NCBI GenBank assembly: GCA_036674765.1
Contig: JARVKI010000013.1
Span: 1-64,000, forward strand
Reading direction: 5' to 3'
Source of the DNA: Seiridium cupressi
Taxonomy: Eukaryota; Ascomycota; Sordariomycetes; Amphisphaeriales; Sporocadaceae
Length of the DNA stretch: 64,000 bases
Each line of letters starts with the position of its first letter. The stretch's first letter is position 1. The position numbers and the translations under genes are program-made. This document shows, piece after piece, positions 25,011 to 37,449 of this stretch. Under the pieces are notes generated by a model that saw only the letters and a list, made by a program, of their open reading frames with translations, was not told the origin of the DNA and made no database searches.

Positions 25011-28000
25011 AGTATGAACTAAGACTGACATTGTCGATCCGGAGTCGTTATTGGCTTGCCATGCTAGTGAGTTGCACTGAGCACGCGATCCACAGTATTG
25101 TACAAATTCTCCATACCGGCCTGTGATACGGAACCTAGGCGCGTCTAGCGTGGTAGATATCACACCGACCCACGTGGACAGGCTATGCAGGTCGCCTATT
25201 TTGGATTGCCCTCGTACAAGAAACCGCAGGGCCTATGAAAACAAGGAGTCTCAGTAGATGGAAACTAAAAATCAGGCCATTTCCACGTGGGGGCCCCGGC
25301 GCGTCTTACTCCCGACGAGACGAGAGGCTTGACAGAGAATGTCGGCTCGCAAGGGTTGGAGCCCAATCGCCAAGCGTTCGTTAGTGGTTTGTCCCAACTG
25401 CGTCTACCATAGTATTGACTTTCTAGGCACAGGGTCCAAGCCTTAATTCAACGCGGAGATCTGGGAGTAGGGATTATCCTTGCAAATTGACATCTCCGGC
25501 ATATTTCCGCGCGATTTGTAGCGCTCGGCATGTTACCAAGTCGAAGTCAGGTTCGTGAGAATCTGGGGGCTTGATATCGGGCTCTTTGCAAGTCTGGATA
25601 CGCATCAAAGACTTGTTTCGGCTAGCATCATTATTTGTCTAGACACGGCGGCTTGCGCGTTATAAATGCCCTTGGTCGCATGCATTTGAAACATCATAGA
25701 TATTCCCCAAAAACGGTAGCGCAAATGCATGGTTCTTTGGGGTACTGTATGTGGGCTGAAGAAGAGTTACCGATGAACTGGACATGCATTAGATCCCGGA
25801 GCGCGAACGCAGCGGGTTGGCCCATGGACCGCGCCCAACCGTGGCTAATCAGAGGGCTCCGACAGGGTACTACCCGTTTGCTGTGCTGATGCGCATCTGT
25901 GTCGCGCGCTATGTCTATTCTCGATCATCGCCTTCCTTTCGCGCTACCGACCTTTGAGGACGGGCAAGGCTCCGGTACCGATCGTGGGGGGCCTCCTGGC
26001 ATCTGTTTGCAGGATCTGGGAAATGCATCTCGGCTCGACGAGGGAAGGAACTTTCAGAGCTTCCCTTTGCAGAGTCGAGTCATTGCTCATCCTAGTCTGA
26101 CTATCTGTTGAGTAAGCCTGGCTAAATTGGTCCTCGGCGACTCATCCCTGCTACAGTCAGGTGGCATGGGCCATAGGCTGGAGACAGAGGTGCCCGATGG
26201 AACATCACACACTGGCATCGGGGACCACCGTAGGCTGACGAAACATGCACCATATTCCTCGATCCGTCGCACAATCTGAAGCAAACCAATGACCAATTTG
26301 CGGAGAAAGTACCATAGGTTCCTTACGAATCTTGCCTCACTCACAGCAGTCATTGTCAGAGAACTCTGAACATCACATTGAGCGGGGAGCTTGGCAATTT
26401 CAGGGATTCCGACATCACGAAATAACGACCCTCAAAGAGTGAAAAGATATGGTCTCAAATAATCTTATTACGAGCAGAACCGTGAGATTCCCCGAGCTTT
26501 TGACACAGGCTACCCTATGCGGACGCCGTATTCTTGATTCCAGTGTCTAGGATGGGAATCATCACCCTTCCCACTAAGATATGTATCTGCTTCAAGGGCT
26601 ACGAATACGAGCCATCTGTTCTTCGCAAAATCCAGCCTTTGCTGATAGTTCCAGACCAGCCTGGAACCGCGGCCAGCACAGCAAGTTACTACCGCATCGA
26701 TTTTGAAGCTAGAAGAGGGTCACCATGACTATTCTTTCGCAAATCCTTGCCACCATCTCCTCGGGAATCTTTGTTCGACTATGCACGAGCACGCTCGGAC
26801 TCTCCGTAGGAGTGGTGTCAAGCTGCGATCTTGCGCTTATCTCTCAGCCGGGGCATGTCGTTGTTGAGTCACTGGCGACGCCATCATCTACCTCATGGCC
26901 AAGCAATTGGCCCCCGAGCTCCGTGGACAATGTGAAGCCTGACCTACAGGGTCCATCCTGGAACTCGAATGCTATGCGGCATCTCCTATCATTGACTTGC
27001 AGTGGTTGATGACGCTATCGGAGTCGTCGCCCAATTGGTAGGCAAAGCAAGTGAGACAACATTTTGATGGCAACACTTCTGGTTCAAGTAACCTCTTTGG
27101 CGAAACAATGCACCCAGCTATGTAACACAATACAAGATAACGAAATATGTTTTTTTGGTGTTTGTTGGCCAGCAGGCATCCTCGGTGGGTGACAGTACAA
27201 TACCTTGTAGCCTTGGCCGTCTTTATGGCCATAACCAGTCTGACATGCATAGACGCATACAGCCACACACTTATTGGCCATCCATGTGGACGATCTTGAT
27301 TCTGCTAGGTCTGTCAATCTCTCATGTTACTGATGCGATTGGAAGATAAGTTGCATTGAGGGGAAGGTAGTCTTGCCTCAAGCACATCATGAACCACCAA
27401 TTTGTCACAGCTAATCAACAAGATTACGTGGATTGTCGGCCCAAGTCACGGCAATGTGACTAGCATAGAGGTGCGTAAACCCCGAGGAATGTGATTGCGA
27501 TGTTAGTGAAGAGCCGCAAAATATCTACACTAAAGGTTCTGGCGTTCGCGGAACGGTGGAGGAGTTCCGGACTTCCCGTAAGCCTATGATTATGTTGGAT
27601 CAAGGATAGGACAATGCACCTACTCTAGTGGCCGCGCACTATTGTTGAACGATGACTATGCTATTGGAGAGGCTCACTAGATTGCCGATCCCAGGGTATT
27701 ATGACACAATGAACAAAGATCGTTCTGCCGAATCTCAACCGCGCTGGAGAAATCCATGCAAGGAAACCATAACCCTCGTCATCTGAACGTAGCGGTCAAA
27801 AATGCACTTCCCGATATGACGCCGTACATATTCATTGGCACATATTGCTGGGAAAACCCTGCGGGATATCCATGGTCGTGCTTTGTGGTCCGTGGAATTT
27901 GTGGGATTTCAGGAATTGGGGCTCTTACTGACAGTACTACAAGCCACGTTCATTTCCGGTTTTATTTCCCCGCGGGCTTTTTCGCCTTGCCAAGATTAAA

Positions 28001-28827
28001 ACCGCTAGTAGTCCTGTGTGTCCGGAACACAGTCCGGGAGGCCCAATCCGGAATCGCTTAGGTCACTCGGTTATCTTCCCTCCGCCACGGAAAATGGGCT
28101 ACTTCTAATTTTGTAAAAAAACCCGCTGTACGACCAGGCGCTAAAGCGGAAAGCTGAAAAAGAGCGGGTCCGCCCCGCAACGCTCGACGTGGCGGCGGAC
28201 AGGTTAACTACTAGTGTAACTAGTTGTTAGATGAGGAAGCCCGGCATCGTAGAGAGCTCCTGTTTGGGTGGAACTACCAACACTGCTTCGACGATTTCGA
28301 GGTTTGTCACAACCGTTGAATGAAAGCTAACGGGGGTAAACAACACCTCACTTTAAAGCGAACAGCCTTCGTGGTGAGATGGTCTAGCTTAAAATTATAA
28401 AAATGAATGGAACATATGAACATAACTATGCAATTTCGAACTGTAATTCTAAGGCTGTTTTAGTGCTTCTAACAACCTTCACGAGATATCATAATGAGCA
28501 CATGAATCGGCTTGAAAGGCGAGTATTGAGCGTAGCGAGGAGGGAAGAGAGGTTCTTCAGCACCAGCCTCTTGGGCTGACATCTAACCAGCACTTTGACT
28601 ATTTACGTTCATTGCTACAATGGTGGCAAGTCACAGAACTTAATCCCCCAACCTTCCACAGCTTGTTTTTACACCAATATGTGAGTGATATGCCTCATAA
28701 ATGGATGTTCATTTCTCCCTGCCGCTATCGCTCTATACCATGATTTCCTTGTCCCCCAAGTTTATACTCTTCGAACCAGGTTACACCAATTTGAAGAAAA
28801 GGATAGCCAGTGAACCATGCCAGACCA
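25011..28827. other. gene-poor region, nothing identified
   Basis: Nearly 4 kb without a supportable gene. Short frames on both strands (for example around 25635-26111, 26725-27009 and 27756-28061) have no recognisable domain, ATG-plus-splice logic or signal peptide. A weak near-palindrome around 28205-28230 (CTACTAGTGTAACTAGTTG) resembles a second sequence near 37200, but the match is too short to call a repeat. I see no transposase or reverse-transcriptase motif. Confidence 0.5.
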
Positions 28828-29067
28828 CTATACCATGTATATCCCGGTGTTGATTGCAGCACATACTATACATCTCCGACTATGGCGACTGATGTTATCA
28901 GGCCTGTTTTTGCATACTGCTCCGCAAGCTAAGGTCACTGGCGGTGCATGAACGGACCTCATGTGACGAACAAGATCCTTCTTTGCGCTCCGTCCCACGA
29001 AGGCTTTCGTCAGACAGCCCTTGATATCACATTTGTAGCTCTGAGCCAGCGAATGAAATATATTCAC
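28828..29067 (-). pseudogene. C2H2 zinc-finger protein fragment
   Basis: The minus-strand frame reads YKCDIKGCLTKAFVGR and then KKDLVRHMRSVH, a C2H2 finger with Cys-x4-Cys and His-x4-His ligands. A second, shorter finger-like unit follows, Cys-x3-Cys with His-x3-Cys (CGAVC...NISRHSRRC). Paired fingers of this form occur in fungal C2H2 proteins of unknown function. The frame has no ATG at its start and ends after about 79 codons, so it is a fragment or one exon of an unresolved gene. No DNA target can be inferred. Confidence 0.4.
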
Positions 29068-30343
29068 ACTTTGATCTCAAATATTAACCACCCTACTTCG
29101 AATTGAGGATGCACGATGGACTTATTCACCAAGGCTAGGCTTGATTTTGCTTCTCTGCCCACAACGCAAGCATCCCTTCCGAGGCACCGTGAGTGTACGT
29201 ATGAGATGGCTGAGTTTCCTCCAAAGTCACGTCTCCTGCATGTGGGGTCGTTATCGAGTCGTCGTCCCAGAGAGCCCCTGACACCAAGCCCATAAAAATC
29301 TCAGCTCCTGCCGGCTTGGTTCATCTGATTGTAGAATCATGACCGCAAGCTGGTGAACATGATACGGATGAAATAAAAGTGCCATGATTGGAGTCCCTCA
29401 TTTGCACGACATATTGGGCAATCCCTGGTGGAGGGAAACAATGCATCGGGGCGCGTTGTTGACCCTCTTCAGTCGTTTGATGCCTGTCGATACCAGGGAA
29501 TGATATGCCCTCAAAGTACCTCCCTTTTCCATTCGGTGGTTCAAGGTATACTCCTCGATAACATGAGACGAATTCAGAGTCTAGTATTTTAGACAATAAT
29601 TCTAGTCAAAAATTAGATCAAGACGAAGTTGCACTAATGCTCCATTAGCAGTATAACTCATCAAAGGAAACAATTCAAGAACGGCAACAATGAAGCCTGC
29701 CTATTCATGTGCAAAAGCCAACACTCGTCCCAGTGGGAAGGGATTGTCAACTTAGACGCAGTGACATCCCCTTTCACTTAACACATCACATCCCCCCGAG
29801 GTCTCTTATCTGTGACATGGCGAGCTTTTTTCTTGTTAGCCCGGTTGGCTTCTCATTAAGGCTATAAAGGCTACAAAGCACCACGGCGGCCGAAGCCATT
29901 GCCCTATTCTGCCCTATGGGCCTTAGAGCCATGTGATTGGATTCTGTCTTCAATATCGCTAGACCGGAAACAGTTCACCGCCCTTACGCCCTATCAGCCC
30001 TGTCGGCCTTCTGCGCGTATCCTACCGCCTTACAGCCCAGACCTCAAGCCCTGTAGACCTCCAGTGATGGACGCGTGGTAGAACCGCAAGCCTGGATGCG
30101 CATCATCGGCCCATATACTCTGCAGACAAAGTCGACGGCAGATCGGGGATTGGGATAACGTGATTGACGGTTCCCTCGCTTACTCCCCCGCTCTTGTGAG
30201 GCTCCAATCAACAATGAGACTCGCAGGCCATGGATTTCTCAAATCCCGAACTCGATGAAGACAGCGATGATGAGTAGCCGAGAAGATATGACCAAATCTT
30301 TAATCCATCAATAGCAGCCGACCTTTCGGCGTTAAGTGGAACA
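29068..30343. other. intergenic, nothing identified
   Basis: About 1.3 kb upstream of the broken Zn2Cys6 gene. It probably contained that gene's promoter. No domain-bearing frame, repeat or RNA gene was recognised. Confidence 0.45.
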
Positions 30344-31570
30344 ATGGATCCTCAATTCCATTGGACGGACGATTCAATGCCCCGGGCAGATGCTCCATCA
30401 AGCCAAGAGGACTCTTTCAATCTAGATGACTACCTCTTTGGGATAGAATACTCTGCTCGAGACCAAAACTTTGATTTGGATGAGTGGACTGACACCAAAC
30501 GACGCGATGCAGGTCTAACATGCGACGAGTTTCCGATGGAGAAAGAGAAGACTACGGCCGCACAGGACTCGCCGGATACAAATAACATGAATAATGGTTA
30601 CGGCCCTTCTAATCCGGCTAGTTTCCATCGTCAAGAGCCAAGTCTCCAGAATATATCTACTTTCAATGGCTCAAGCACAACCTTTGATGCTAGCTTCACC
30701 GGGTCACAGATCAACAATCCCGCTCGTCGCCGAAGCCGACTGATGGATACAGTTTCTGAGGCGATCAAAACTCTTGAGCAGGTGGCTGCGTGTTGGAGGT
30801 ATCGGATTCTCTACCAAGAGATAGGTTATCTAACTGCAGAACATCCATTTTACTCGTGAGTTCCACAGTGCGATCCAGGCGACCCCTGCAAAAGATGTCC
30901 AAGCACCAAAACCGCGACGTCTTGGGGGCTTTTAGGTTGCAGACGGGGTTTATTATCAGATCATATGAAGCAAATAGTGCTCCGCCCAAATACGCAGGTC
31001 TCTGGTCCGACGGAAAGGGTCTCAGCGACACCTCAGAGGTTGGTTGACCCACTGCTAGATATCATAAATTGGGTTTCCATGGAGACTAATGCCCAACTGC
31101 ACACGCTTCTGGCCAGCGCTGAAGATAGCCCGAGGAAGGTCGCACTCGATATTCTTTGTCCGAGGGTCAACGTATTGGACCTTTCGAGCCTTAATAAAGT
31201 GGATGCTGGTAATTACGTTCCTCTTCAGTGTAACTGGATATTACTCGAGGAACCCTCGACAAAGGATGCACTTAAAATCAGATCACTGAAGGAGTTTGCG
31301 GATCTGCTTCATCACGCAACCTTGTTTGAAGAAGAATGTGGCGATGTGAGTGTTAGCTGATTTCAGAGTTCTCCACCTAACCTTGGGTTGACATGCACAG
31401 GCATCTCTTATCTCGACAGCGTCGGTGGATGGAGGGATGGTCTAGCAATAAGGGTGCAGAACGAGGCTAAAACTTTTCGAAGCTACAGAGGCCTCTCAAA
31501 AAGTTGGGAAAGAGTACAGCAAGAGGAAAAGATATCACAGTCTGGCACAACCAATGTTCATGAAAGTTAG
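30344..31570 (+). pseudogene. Zn2Cys6 regulator with mutated Zn cluster and splice donor
   Basis: From ATG 30344 a 159-codon acidic region ends in LEQVAACWRYRILYQE. The next coding stretch starts at 30869 with CDPGDPCKRCP. Joined, they give the Cys-x2-[Cys]-x6-Cys-x5-Cys-x2-Cys spacing of a Zn2Cys6 cluster, with a later Cys in LLGCRRG. The intron between (30821-30868, 48 nt, CTAAC branch, CACAG acceptor) begins AT where GT is required, and the second Cys is Tyr (TAT at 30800-30802). Both fit G-to-A changes. Without splicing the frame hits TGA at 30857-30859. A second intron near 31346-31400 has a canonical donor but leaves the frame off by one; a weaker in-phase donor exists. The end (YLDSVGGWRDGLAIRV) stops at 31570. 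Ancestrally a DNA-binding regulator; now probably dead. Confidence 0.7.
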
Positions 31571-31981
31571 CGGCTTTTATATCTTAGATTGTGACCGCAG
31601 GGCTTGTCAAACTTTGTAATCCTTGCTTATTTTGCGCTTTCCTGTCAGATTCTAAAGAATGGTACTTGTTAAGACAGTGGAAAATACTTTTTCTTACTCT
31701 TAATCCCCATATAACTTGTTCGGTAATACTAGACTGGTATCTTTTAGTGAATGAGTTTGAGTTAAATTATAATTATTACTTAATTACGTTATTTATAATA
31801 GCATTTAGCTCTTAACCTCTTTATTATTACACTTTTAAATTAAAAAGATAAAATAAAATTAAAAAAGAAGTTTTTAATATTTTATAAATATCACCAAACC
31901 GTTAAAATGTTAAAAATAAATAAATAAACGTTTAAGCGGTTTATTAAACTATATCAACATTTAAAGTGTTTTATCCTCCTT
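31571..31981. repeat. AT-rich block
   Basis: About 400 bases, of which roughly 31735-31975 are about 85% A+T by eye, with runs of A and T and no open frame of note. It lies between two broken genes. AT-rich islands in filamentous ascomycetes often mark repeat-induced point mutation of old transposons, but no transposon motif survives here, so origin is inferred. Confidence 0.55.
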
Positions 31982-34150
31982 TTACTCGATTGTAATAACA
32001 TATTGAAATTCCGGACTAGGAGGGTCCGTCAAGACCTCAGCACATTCACGTTCCGCAGTAGACTCCGCTACCGTTTCCATGAACCTTAAGAAATTATCAT
32101 GTGCCTCGTTCTGATCTTCCAGGTAGCGATAAGGATCCGTATTGTGATGCAAATCGAAGGACCCCAGTCGACGGAAGTGGCCCTTGGTCTTACCACAACG
32201 TTGAAGGGACAATTCCAAGAACATGTATTCCTCGAAACCAATCGTACTTATCTTCATCTCCAAACTCCCAGTTTGATTCTGAGTCATCAGTACTGGCGTC
32301 CTCATTCGTTTTTATCTTTACTTCACTGACACCTGAAGGACCACTGAAGGCCGGAAGCATATAAATGGCATCACTGCTTGTATTGATCACGTCTTCAAGG
32401 CAGTCCTGTTGGAAAGGGATGGGTTGCATACATTCCTCGAGAAGTACGCCCGCAGCCCCAGTTGCCTTGAATGCGTGCTCAATGCTAGCAGTTCTGTAAA
32501 GTCGTCCTTTGACAAGACCGGAACATGCTATTGTTATTTCCCCTCCAACCACTGCTCCAAATGGATCAGTACTGGCTGGTATAGTCCAGGCTTCTAGCAC
32601 ACATATGTGCTCTTTTCTTCCCTTGGCTTTACCGTCCAAGTACAACGAATATGACGTTTGACTATTTGTTGATGCCCAAGACCAGGTCGGCACCCCGGAG
32701 TTCGGTCTATTCGTCCTATCTTAAACATCGACAATGACCCATGCGAGCTGGTAGACTAGGTTATGTTTCCACATGCCGGCCAGATAATGGTGCCCAGTTA
32801 TTTCGTGCTGACGTTTTGCAATCCCAGTTAATGCAGGTGACCGATCTGAGGTAAGAGTGAGGTTGGCTTTTGAGTAATAACAGACGATGTCACGCCAATC
32901 CCAAGGCTTGTCCTCTGAGAGAACCAAATGTGAATGGAGCTTTTCACGAAACCCATCTGGCAAGAATTCCGACTTTATTTTGGATCTACATTCCCAGAAT
33001 AGGCCGTGGTCACCGAAATATACGGTGCGAGGTGATAGAAGTTTCTCCTGAAGAGTCCATGCTCGGCTGGCTAAATATGATCTGGTGGACGACTCTTCGT
33101 AAACTTCCACGCTGTGGAAGTTCTGAACCCGACAGCATTCACTCGTGGTAATTCTGGCACAGAAACCACCATTGTGATTCATTGCTTTGGTAAAAAAGCC
33201 TTCGTGAACGTTTGTTGCGGAAGAAGCGGCGAGGTTAACGTAACCTTTCCCATAAATAGAGTGCATTTGGCTCGACTCGTACACCCAGTCGCTCTGGTCG
33301 TCTTGAGCCTGAATGATACAAAGCGCATCAATCCAAATATATGATATCTCAAGTTCTCTGGCAATGTGTACTGCCTCTCTGAAGGTCTTAGGGAGATCCT
33401 CTAGGGGAATCTCGTCCAAAAACGATCCCATATTTTCCGATGTCAGCATGAGGAACTTTTGTTGACCCCAGGAATAGCTTAAAGTTGCATATCGCGGCAG
33501 TTTCTCCATGTCTGCAGTCAAAACCAACTTAACGGTGTCATTGTCAACTGAGACCAGTCTAGTAGGTGGCTTGTGTTTCTTGATACTGCGGCAGTTCTTA
33601 TGGGAGCCAGAGCATTCGCGTATCCATATCTTTATGAGGTCGAATTGATTTATAGGCTGATCCCATAGATTTGCTACGAGCAGTCAGCGAGATGATTAAC
33701 GTTAGATGTGTTTACTATCTTACCTAATGGAGACAGAACATGTGATTCAAAAAGGATTTGACGAGCAGCGGGTAAACGGCAATCTCTAATGACTTTGGCT
33801 GGGAAATTCCACCACAACAGCTGGTAGAAGCTCTGGACTACACCCCAGTTTTGAATTGACAACGACGCAGTCTTGGGGTCCTTGAGGATTCGAAGTCGAT
33901 TCTCAATTTTGCGGAATGTATCAAGCAGTTCAGCGGCCCTCGGTCTGGATAGAAGAAAAGAACAGAATCTGCATCCAGCTCTAGTAGCTGCTTCGACTTC
34001 GTGGGTATGGGAAGGTCTACCAACGGTAGTGGCCCATCCTCGGGTCGGTAAATCTGGCCAGTGGTCCAGTAGATATCGACACAGCACACAGTCCGCGCAC
34101 AACTTCGGCCGTCGACATAAGCTGCTGCACTGTCGTCTCAATTTGGCTTA
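31982..34150 (-). pseudogene. heterokaryon-incompatibility (HET) domain protein, broken
   Basis: Minus strand. The N-terminal exon (to 33724) is Cys-rich (LCADCVLC, GCRFCSFLL) and is spliced across a 50-nt intron (33723-33674) into ANLWDQPINQFDLIKIW. The HET domain follows with its usual blocks: YATLSYSWG, SYIWIDALCIIQ, YVNLAASSA and SRAWTLQEKLLSPR. At 32721-32723 an in-frame TAA interrupts the protein, and the same frame continues straight on into the conserved VPTWSWAS. Near 32207 an extra base moves the ending (LQRCGKTKGHFRRLGSFDLHH) into another frame. No ATG precedes the first exon in frame; a methionine-initiated stretch upstream lies in a different frame. HET proteins trigger cell death after fusion of unlike hyphae. 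This copy has at least two lesions and is probably inactive. Confidence 0.85.
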
Positions 34151-35151
34151 AATCGAGATCATCAGATTCGACTGCTTGGACCAGGCGAGAGTTAGCATCG
34201 AGAGAGTCGGTGGTGGCATCGCTGTACTCTTGATGCCACTGTTTCAATAGGTCCCATTCAATACCAGCAGGACTCAATTCCCGTGGAGCTTCTTTCTCCA
34301 TGACAGAATTCATTTCAAAGTTGCCAGACATGGACACTTTGATACTTATAGCAGCACCATATTCATATCTAGCTTGCTGGTCGGTCAGCGGCGGGGATAG
34401 AAACAAGACGATGAGGACTAGTGTACGGAGGCTATACCTTGGTCACTAATCCACTAAGAATTGATCAACGTCGAACCATAGTTTGGCACGGCAGACTCTC
34501 AGATATCTTGTGATAGAGTTTCGATGAGCTGCGCGCAGTTGTCGCAGCGCTGGCTGTCGGAATGTCCTAGGTTTGAACTTCACCGAGTGCAGGGTAGCCA
34601 GGAATTGAGGCACAGATGAAATCCAGTCATGCATATATCTGATCGCCGGCCCCACTCTTTCCTTCCTCTCTTTTGACGCTACAGAACAAATCGAGTTCAC
34701 GTAAGCTGGGGTCTAGCATGTGACAAGCTTTGAAAGGTGTCTAGTAGTATCATGGGATGAGATTGAGTTCAAAGTGTCATCGCTTAGGATTATGTGTTTC
34801 TAGTCTGTCAAAATGAATTAGACTGCCATCTAACATGGCATGTCGTAGCGACGTAATTGATGGCAGATCACGGAAAAGACAGTGTTGATTGAAGAGGACA
34901 TCTTGTTATCACAGCATCAGCCAATGGGAAGGTATTTATTGGTATCATATACCCCTGCTAGGGTCTTCCAAGTACTTTGGCGTGACCACACCACATCACC
35001 GGTTGCCGCGCTCCCTATGCTATATATACATGAAAGATGCTCCGAAGCACGCGAAACAATGCTCTCTAACCCATATGAAACTAGTTCCTGCATATGAACC
35101 TCATCCGAACTTGCTATTCCTTGTGTACTTCATGATGGCCATCCGCTTCTC
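34151..35151. other. region upstream of the HET gene; open-frame fragments of unknown origin
   Basis: Two minus-strand stretches in the same frame (about 34700-34446 and 34406-34017) are separated by stops. The second contains SGNFEMNSVMEKEAP and an acidic LESDDLDL-like region, and overlaps the HET N-terminus in another frame. They could be a displaced 5' part of the HET gene or a separate small relic. The interval 34720-35151 shows no gene and is the 3' flank of the dioxygenase. Confidence 0.35.
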
Positions 35152-36185
35152 TTAGCTCTCCGTAGCCTTTTCGGCGTTTGCATTTTGCATCAACATGGAG
35201 GCGTCTGGCTTGTACTTCTTTGGCAGCAAGCGGATGTCGTACTCAACATCAAGAATAGCACCCTTGGGGTCGTTTTGGAGAGGCTTGAAGTCCAAGAGTA
35301 GATCATCCTTAACAGCGGAGACGGTGTCCGTCTCCAGGTATTTATCGTCTCTCGAGTATAATTGGGCTGTCACACCAATAAATTCGGGGTGGGTGACCAT
35401 AATGTGGATGTGGCCAGGGCGCATAGGGTGGCGGCCCATCACCTTCAGCAGATCTGCAGAGGGACCGGAGGTGTCGATGGGGTACTCAGTAGGCTTCAAG
35501 CAGTAGTACCAGAATTTGCCATCTGCATCAGTGCGGAACTTGCCGCGGAGGTTGTGGCGGGTCTGGTTCTCGGGGTCAAAGACATCGTATTTACCGTTGG
35601 TGCTAGCCTGCCACATGTCGAAGACAGCATTGGAGATGCCCTTGCCAGTTTCGGCATCCTTGATGACACCGTGGAAAAGAGTGAGCTGCCCATCGCTGGG
35701 CATGTTCAGCACCACACTGTCGCCAAGCTCCCTGAACGGTGTCTCGGGTGACCAGAAAGGACCGAGAATGGTGGAAGATGTGGGAGAAAGGTTGTTCTCA
35801 GTGACAATCTTGTGGTTGATCTCGTCAACGAGGCTGGAGATATGTTAGCCACCGATGTTGATGAAAACTGGAGATGGTTGTGAGAGTGGTCAGAAATCAC
35901 TCACGATTCAACACCCAAGATATCGCACACCCGCCATGCCTCATTCCGGTTCTTCTTGAATGCTTGGCCGATAGCGTTGACGTAGTTGACACCGATGATC
36001 CATTCGTCTTGGGTGAGCTCGACGTCCCGGCAGAAGTCGTGTAGATGCTTGATCAAAGAGCTCAGGACTACTCTGTGTCTGGGTTTCGTCTCGGGGCTCA
36101 TAAGGTCGATGACATGTTGGGTGAAGTTTGGGTCGAATTTGCTGGCGTTGGCACCATTGGTGCCGTTGGTGCCGTTCGTAGCCAT
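35152..36185 (-). CDS. intradiol ring-cleavage dioxygenase (catechol/hydroxyquinol 1,2-dioxygenase family)
   Basis: Two exons, 36185-35905 and 35833-35152, across a 71-nt intron give 320 aa, the usual family length. ATG 36185 (MATNGTNGTNG) is chosen because no ATG lies upstream in frame. The N-terminal helical cap (residues 15-95) precedes the catalytic beta-sandwich. The four non-haem Fe(III) ligands are visible: Tyr in NGKYDVFD, Tyr in PTEYPI, and both His in RPGHIHIMV. The enzyme opens a catechol-type ring between the two hydroxyl carbons to a muconate or maleylacetate-type product. Hydroxyquinol or substituted catechol substrates cannot be separated by eye. It lies next to a Zn2Cys6 activator and at one end of a run of catabolic genes, consistent with the ring-opening step. 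Cytosolic. Confidence 0.93.
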
Positions 36186-37449
36186 ATTGAGAGTGTTCTT
36201 GACGTTATTTGCGATACGGAGCACGGATTACGATGACAGTTTCTTGGGCACTGTTTCTGCGTTCAAGGCTGGATCTGATTGAGGGGCGATGATGGTGATG
36301 AGATGTGAGAGCGTTGGAACCGAGATGGGAGTCCCTGACTTATGTACGGCTTGCGCGCCATTGCAAGCTATGGAGCACTAAATAGGCGGGGGCCAATGGA
36401 GTAGTATATTACGATGTCGCAACAAAGTTCGGTAATCGCGCAGGGAAGATGGCCATTGGGCAGGTGAAACTTCGCGCTCGTTATCTCGTGTCTGGGCGTA
36501 TGTTTCTCCAACAGTTGGAGAAATGTAAAGCCGTTCAAGGCTGTGTGGGGGGTGCCGCGGGCTTGGGGATGCACTGCGCAAGCCGGATTCTTAGCCGACC
36601 CCACACGCGCCGCAGAAATCGGAGCGACGGCACCCACCACCTCAAACGATTGGATAAACAAACAGCCGTGTCTGCGATCGAGTGTGCATAATCATATTTC
36701 TACAGGCTGTCATACCCTGTACTCTCTCTCCGTCTAGATTGCATCTGTAGATATGCGCTCGGGCACGGAACTGCCAGGATGTCTGTCGAACCTTCCCCGC
36801 GTTTTGGACCGCCGCCTTCCAGAAGCTTAATCTCCGCATCGAATCCCTTCTGCTTTTCGTAGGTGCGGCCTTACATTTCCCCAATGCACGCAGTGGGGAG
36901 TCACGAGGCAGGCAGACCCAGTTGAAGCCTAGTTGTAGATCCGCGGCTTCAGACGAATCAGCCCTCTCGCTTTCTAAATATCTTAATCTTCTCTGCGTCT
37001 GCTTTTGTGCCGCACTCAGACATTGTCAATGCAGCAAGATCAAGCCCTTTTGATGCAATGATTGAATGTTCAACTGGGAATCATGTACGAATTGCAGTGG
37101 AAGGTCGCCAATTTGTGAAATACCTACTGCAACACACACGAAAGCCCATCTTCGCCTTCACGCTAAAACACCCCGCACCATAGCGCCAGAGTCTACTGTA
37201 GATACTAGTGTAGCTAGGTGTCGAAGACCATTGCTCCTCGCAACCTTGATGGTTTTCACCTGATTCATTCATGAAAATGATGCATCAAGCTACTCAAGGG
37301 ACTCATGGATCGGCCAGTGTGCGGAGGAATGAAACATTGCGCCACCCCTCCAAATTACGCATGCATGGCCGAGTCCGAACCCGGGGAATACGATACAGTA
37401 CTGGTAGAAGATAAGATGCGGATCATTGTCATGTGGTTCTTTATTCCGT
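36186..37449. promoter_or_regulatory. upstream region of the dioxygenase gene
   Basis: 1.26 kb between the dioxygenase start and the 3' end of the regulator gene, both on the minus strand. No gene is recognised. It must include the dioxygenase promoter. CGG and CCG triplets of the type bound by Zn2Cys6 proteins are present but not in a convincing paired arrangement. Confidence 0.4.

Noticed and set aside
28205..28230. Near-palindrome resembling a sequence near 37200, possible LTR remnant
   Set aside because: Match is short and imperfect, with no target-site duplication, primer-binding site or retroelement domain nearby.
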